Shown here: piece by piece, positions 63,642 through 64,000 of the stretch | Numbering within the stretch: the stretch's first letter is position 1 | How the letters are laid out: each line of letters opens with the position of its first letter | Source: an uncultured Clostridia bacterium | Lineage (GTDB): Bacteria > Bacillota > Clostridia > Christensenellales > UBA1242 | Length of the DNA stretch: 64,000 nucleotides | Assembly: GCA_944381185.1 (NCBI GenBank) | Contig: CALWKE010000002.1 | Location: forward strand, 343,731-407,730 | Direction of reading: 5' to 3' | The notes under the pieces: model-generated | Databases searched by the model: none | Told to the model about the DNA's origin: nothing | What the model saw: the letters and a program-made list of their open reading frames with translations, nothing else | Position numbers and translations under genes: made by a program

Positions 63642-64000
63642 TTATGCTTTAACAAAAATAATACCAATCGTTCCCGGACCTGCATGTGCACCAATAACTG
63701 GTCCAACTGCAAGTCTGCGAATAGCAACATTTTTGCCAGAATTTCTTATTTTTTCAGCAAATTCGTCACCAATAGCCTTGTTATCAGCATCAATAATAAA
63801 GAGTTCATATTTTGAATCATTATTATATTCTTTCATGAATTTATCATACATAAATTCAAGAGCTTTCTTTGTTCCTTTAACAGTAGTCAATTTTTCAAGT
63901 TTGCCTTCATTTGTTATTGTTAAAATTGGCTTTATATTCAAAATTGACCCAACAACAGCCGAAACTGAAGAAATTCTTCCACCACGCTTTAAATATTGCA
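63642..64000 (-). CDS. DegV-family protein, C-terminal part (cut by window edge)
   Basis: 119 codons are visible, with no start in the window. The stretch YLKRGGRISSVSAVVGSILN and IKPILTI (near the edge) and the C-terminal GPVIGAHAGPGTIGIIF are typical of DegV, which binds a fatty acid; some members serve as FakB subunits for fatty-acid kinase. The individual role of this copy cannot be told. It ends in its own terminator, upstream of the ctsR promoter. Confidence 0.92.
   Translation of the reverse strand, partial: QYLKRGGRISSVSAVVGSILNIKPILTITNEGKLEKLTTVKGTKKALEFMYDKFMKEYNNDSKYELFIIDADNKAIGDEFAEKIRNSGKNVAIRRLAVGPVIGAHAGPGTIGIIFVKA

Overview
The window is a 64 kb stretch of a low-GC, spore-forming Bacillota (Firmicutes) chromosome, most likely from an uncultured clostridium-like gut bacterium. 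Supporting this are the AT-rich sequence, strong Shine-Dalgarno sites on most genes, spoVAC-spoVAD-spoVAE, yunB, yqfC-yqfD, the ctsR-mcsA-mcsB-clpC stress operon, a T-box in front of pheST, long-form HPF, and a BspA-type leucine-rich-repeat lipoprotein typical of host-associated anaerobes. No rRNA, tRNA, insertion sequence, prophage or CRISPR array was seen. Most genes run on the minus strand. The five plus-strand genes have A/C-rich coding strands, which suggests that the minus strand carries the leading-strand genes.

Layout. 0-4 kb: 5' end of dnaG, then a pair of translationally coupled lipoproteins. 4-6.7 kb: ppdK, followed by three tandem hairpins that share one heptaloop. 6.9-10.7 kb: the conserved yqfC-yqfD-ybeY-era-yqzL-recO block, including a 53-codon yqzL. 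10.8-18.3 kb: a methionine gamma-lyase-family PLP enzyme and miaB-mutS-mutL. 18.4-25.5 kb: a class A penicillin-binding protein (plus strand), thiI with its cysteine desulfurase, yunB and the spoVA genes. 25.7-33.1 kb: an asparagine-rich lipoprotein, a single-pass membrane protein and both subunits of a type IIA topoisomerase. 33.3-36.8 kb: two unrecognised large proteins, one with a zinc-peptidase-like HELQH motif. 37-43.4 kb: a glycosyltransferase, murG, a DUF1538 membrane protein with two PII-like proteins, and an acidic coiled-coil protein. 43.5-49.4 kb: ddl, membrane-anchored murF, an alpha/beta hydrolase, rimI-tsaB-tsaE and deoC. 49.5-57.4 kb: an unknown membrane protein, T-box-pheS-pheT, a peptidase S51 protein, yhbY, obg, nth and a small PucR-type HTH protein. 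57.5-64 kb: a degenerate ABC ATPase, hpf, the ctsR operon with a recognisable CtsR operator, and the 3' part of a degV gene.

Most of the content is core housekeeping: DNA repair, tRNA modification, cell-wall precursors, proteostasis and sporulation. The parts most likely to be new are (i) the DUF1538/PII-like/PII-like module, (ii) the HELQH protein and its neighbour, (iii) an ABC ATPase that lacks most catalytic switch residues, (iv) the shared-loop triple hairpin after ppdK, and (v) promoters placed so that the transcript would start at the ATG (yunB, cysteine desulfurase). All functional calls come from motif and family recognition by eye. No database search was run.
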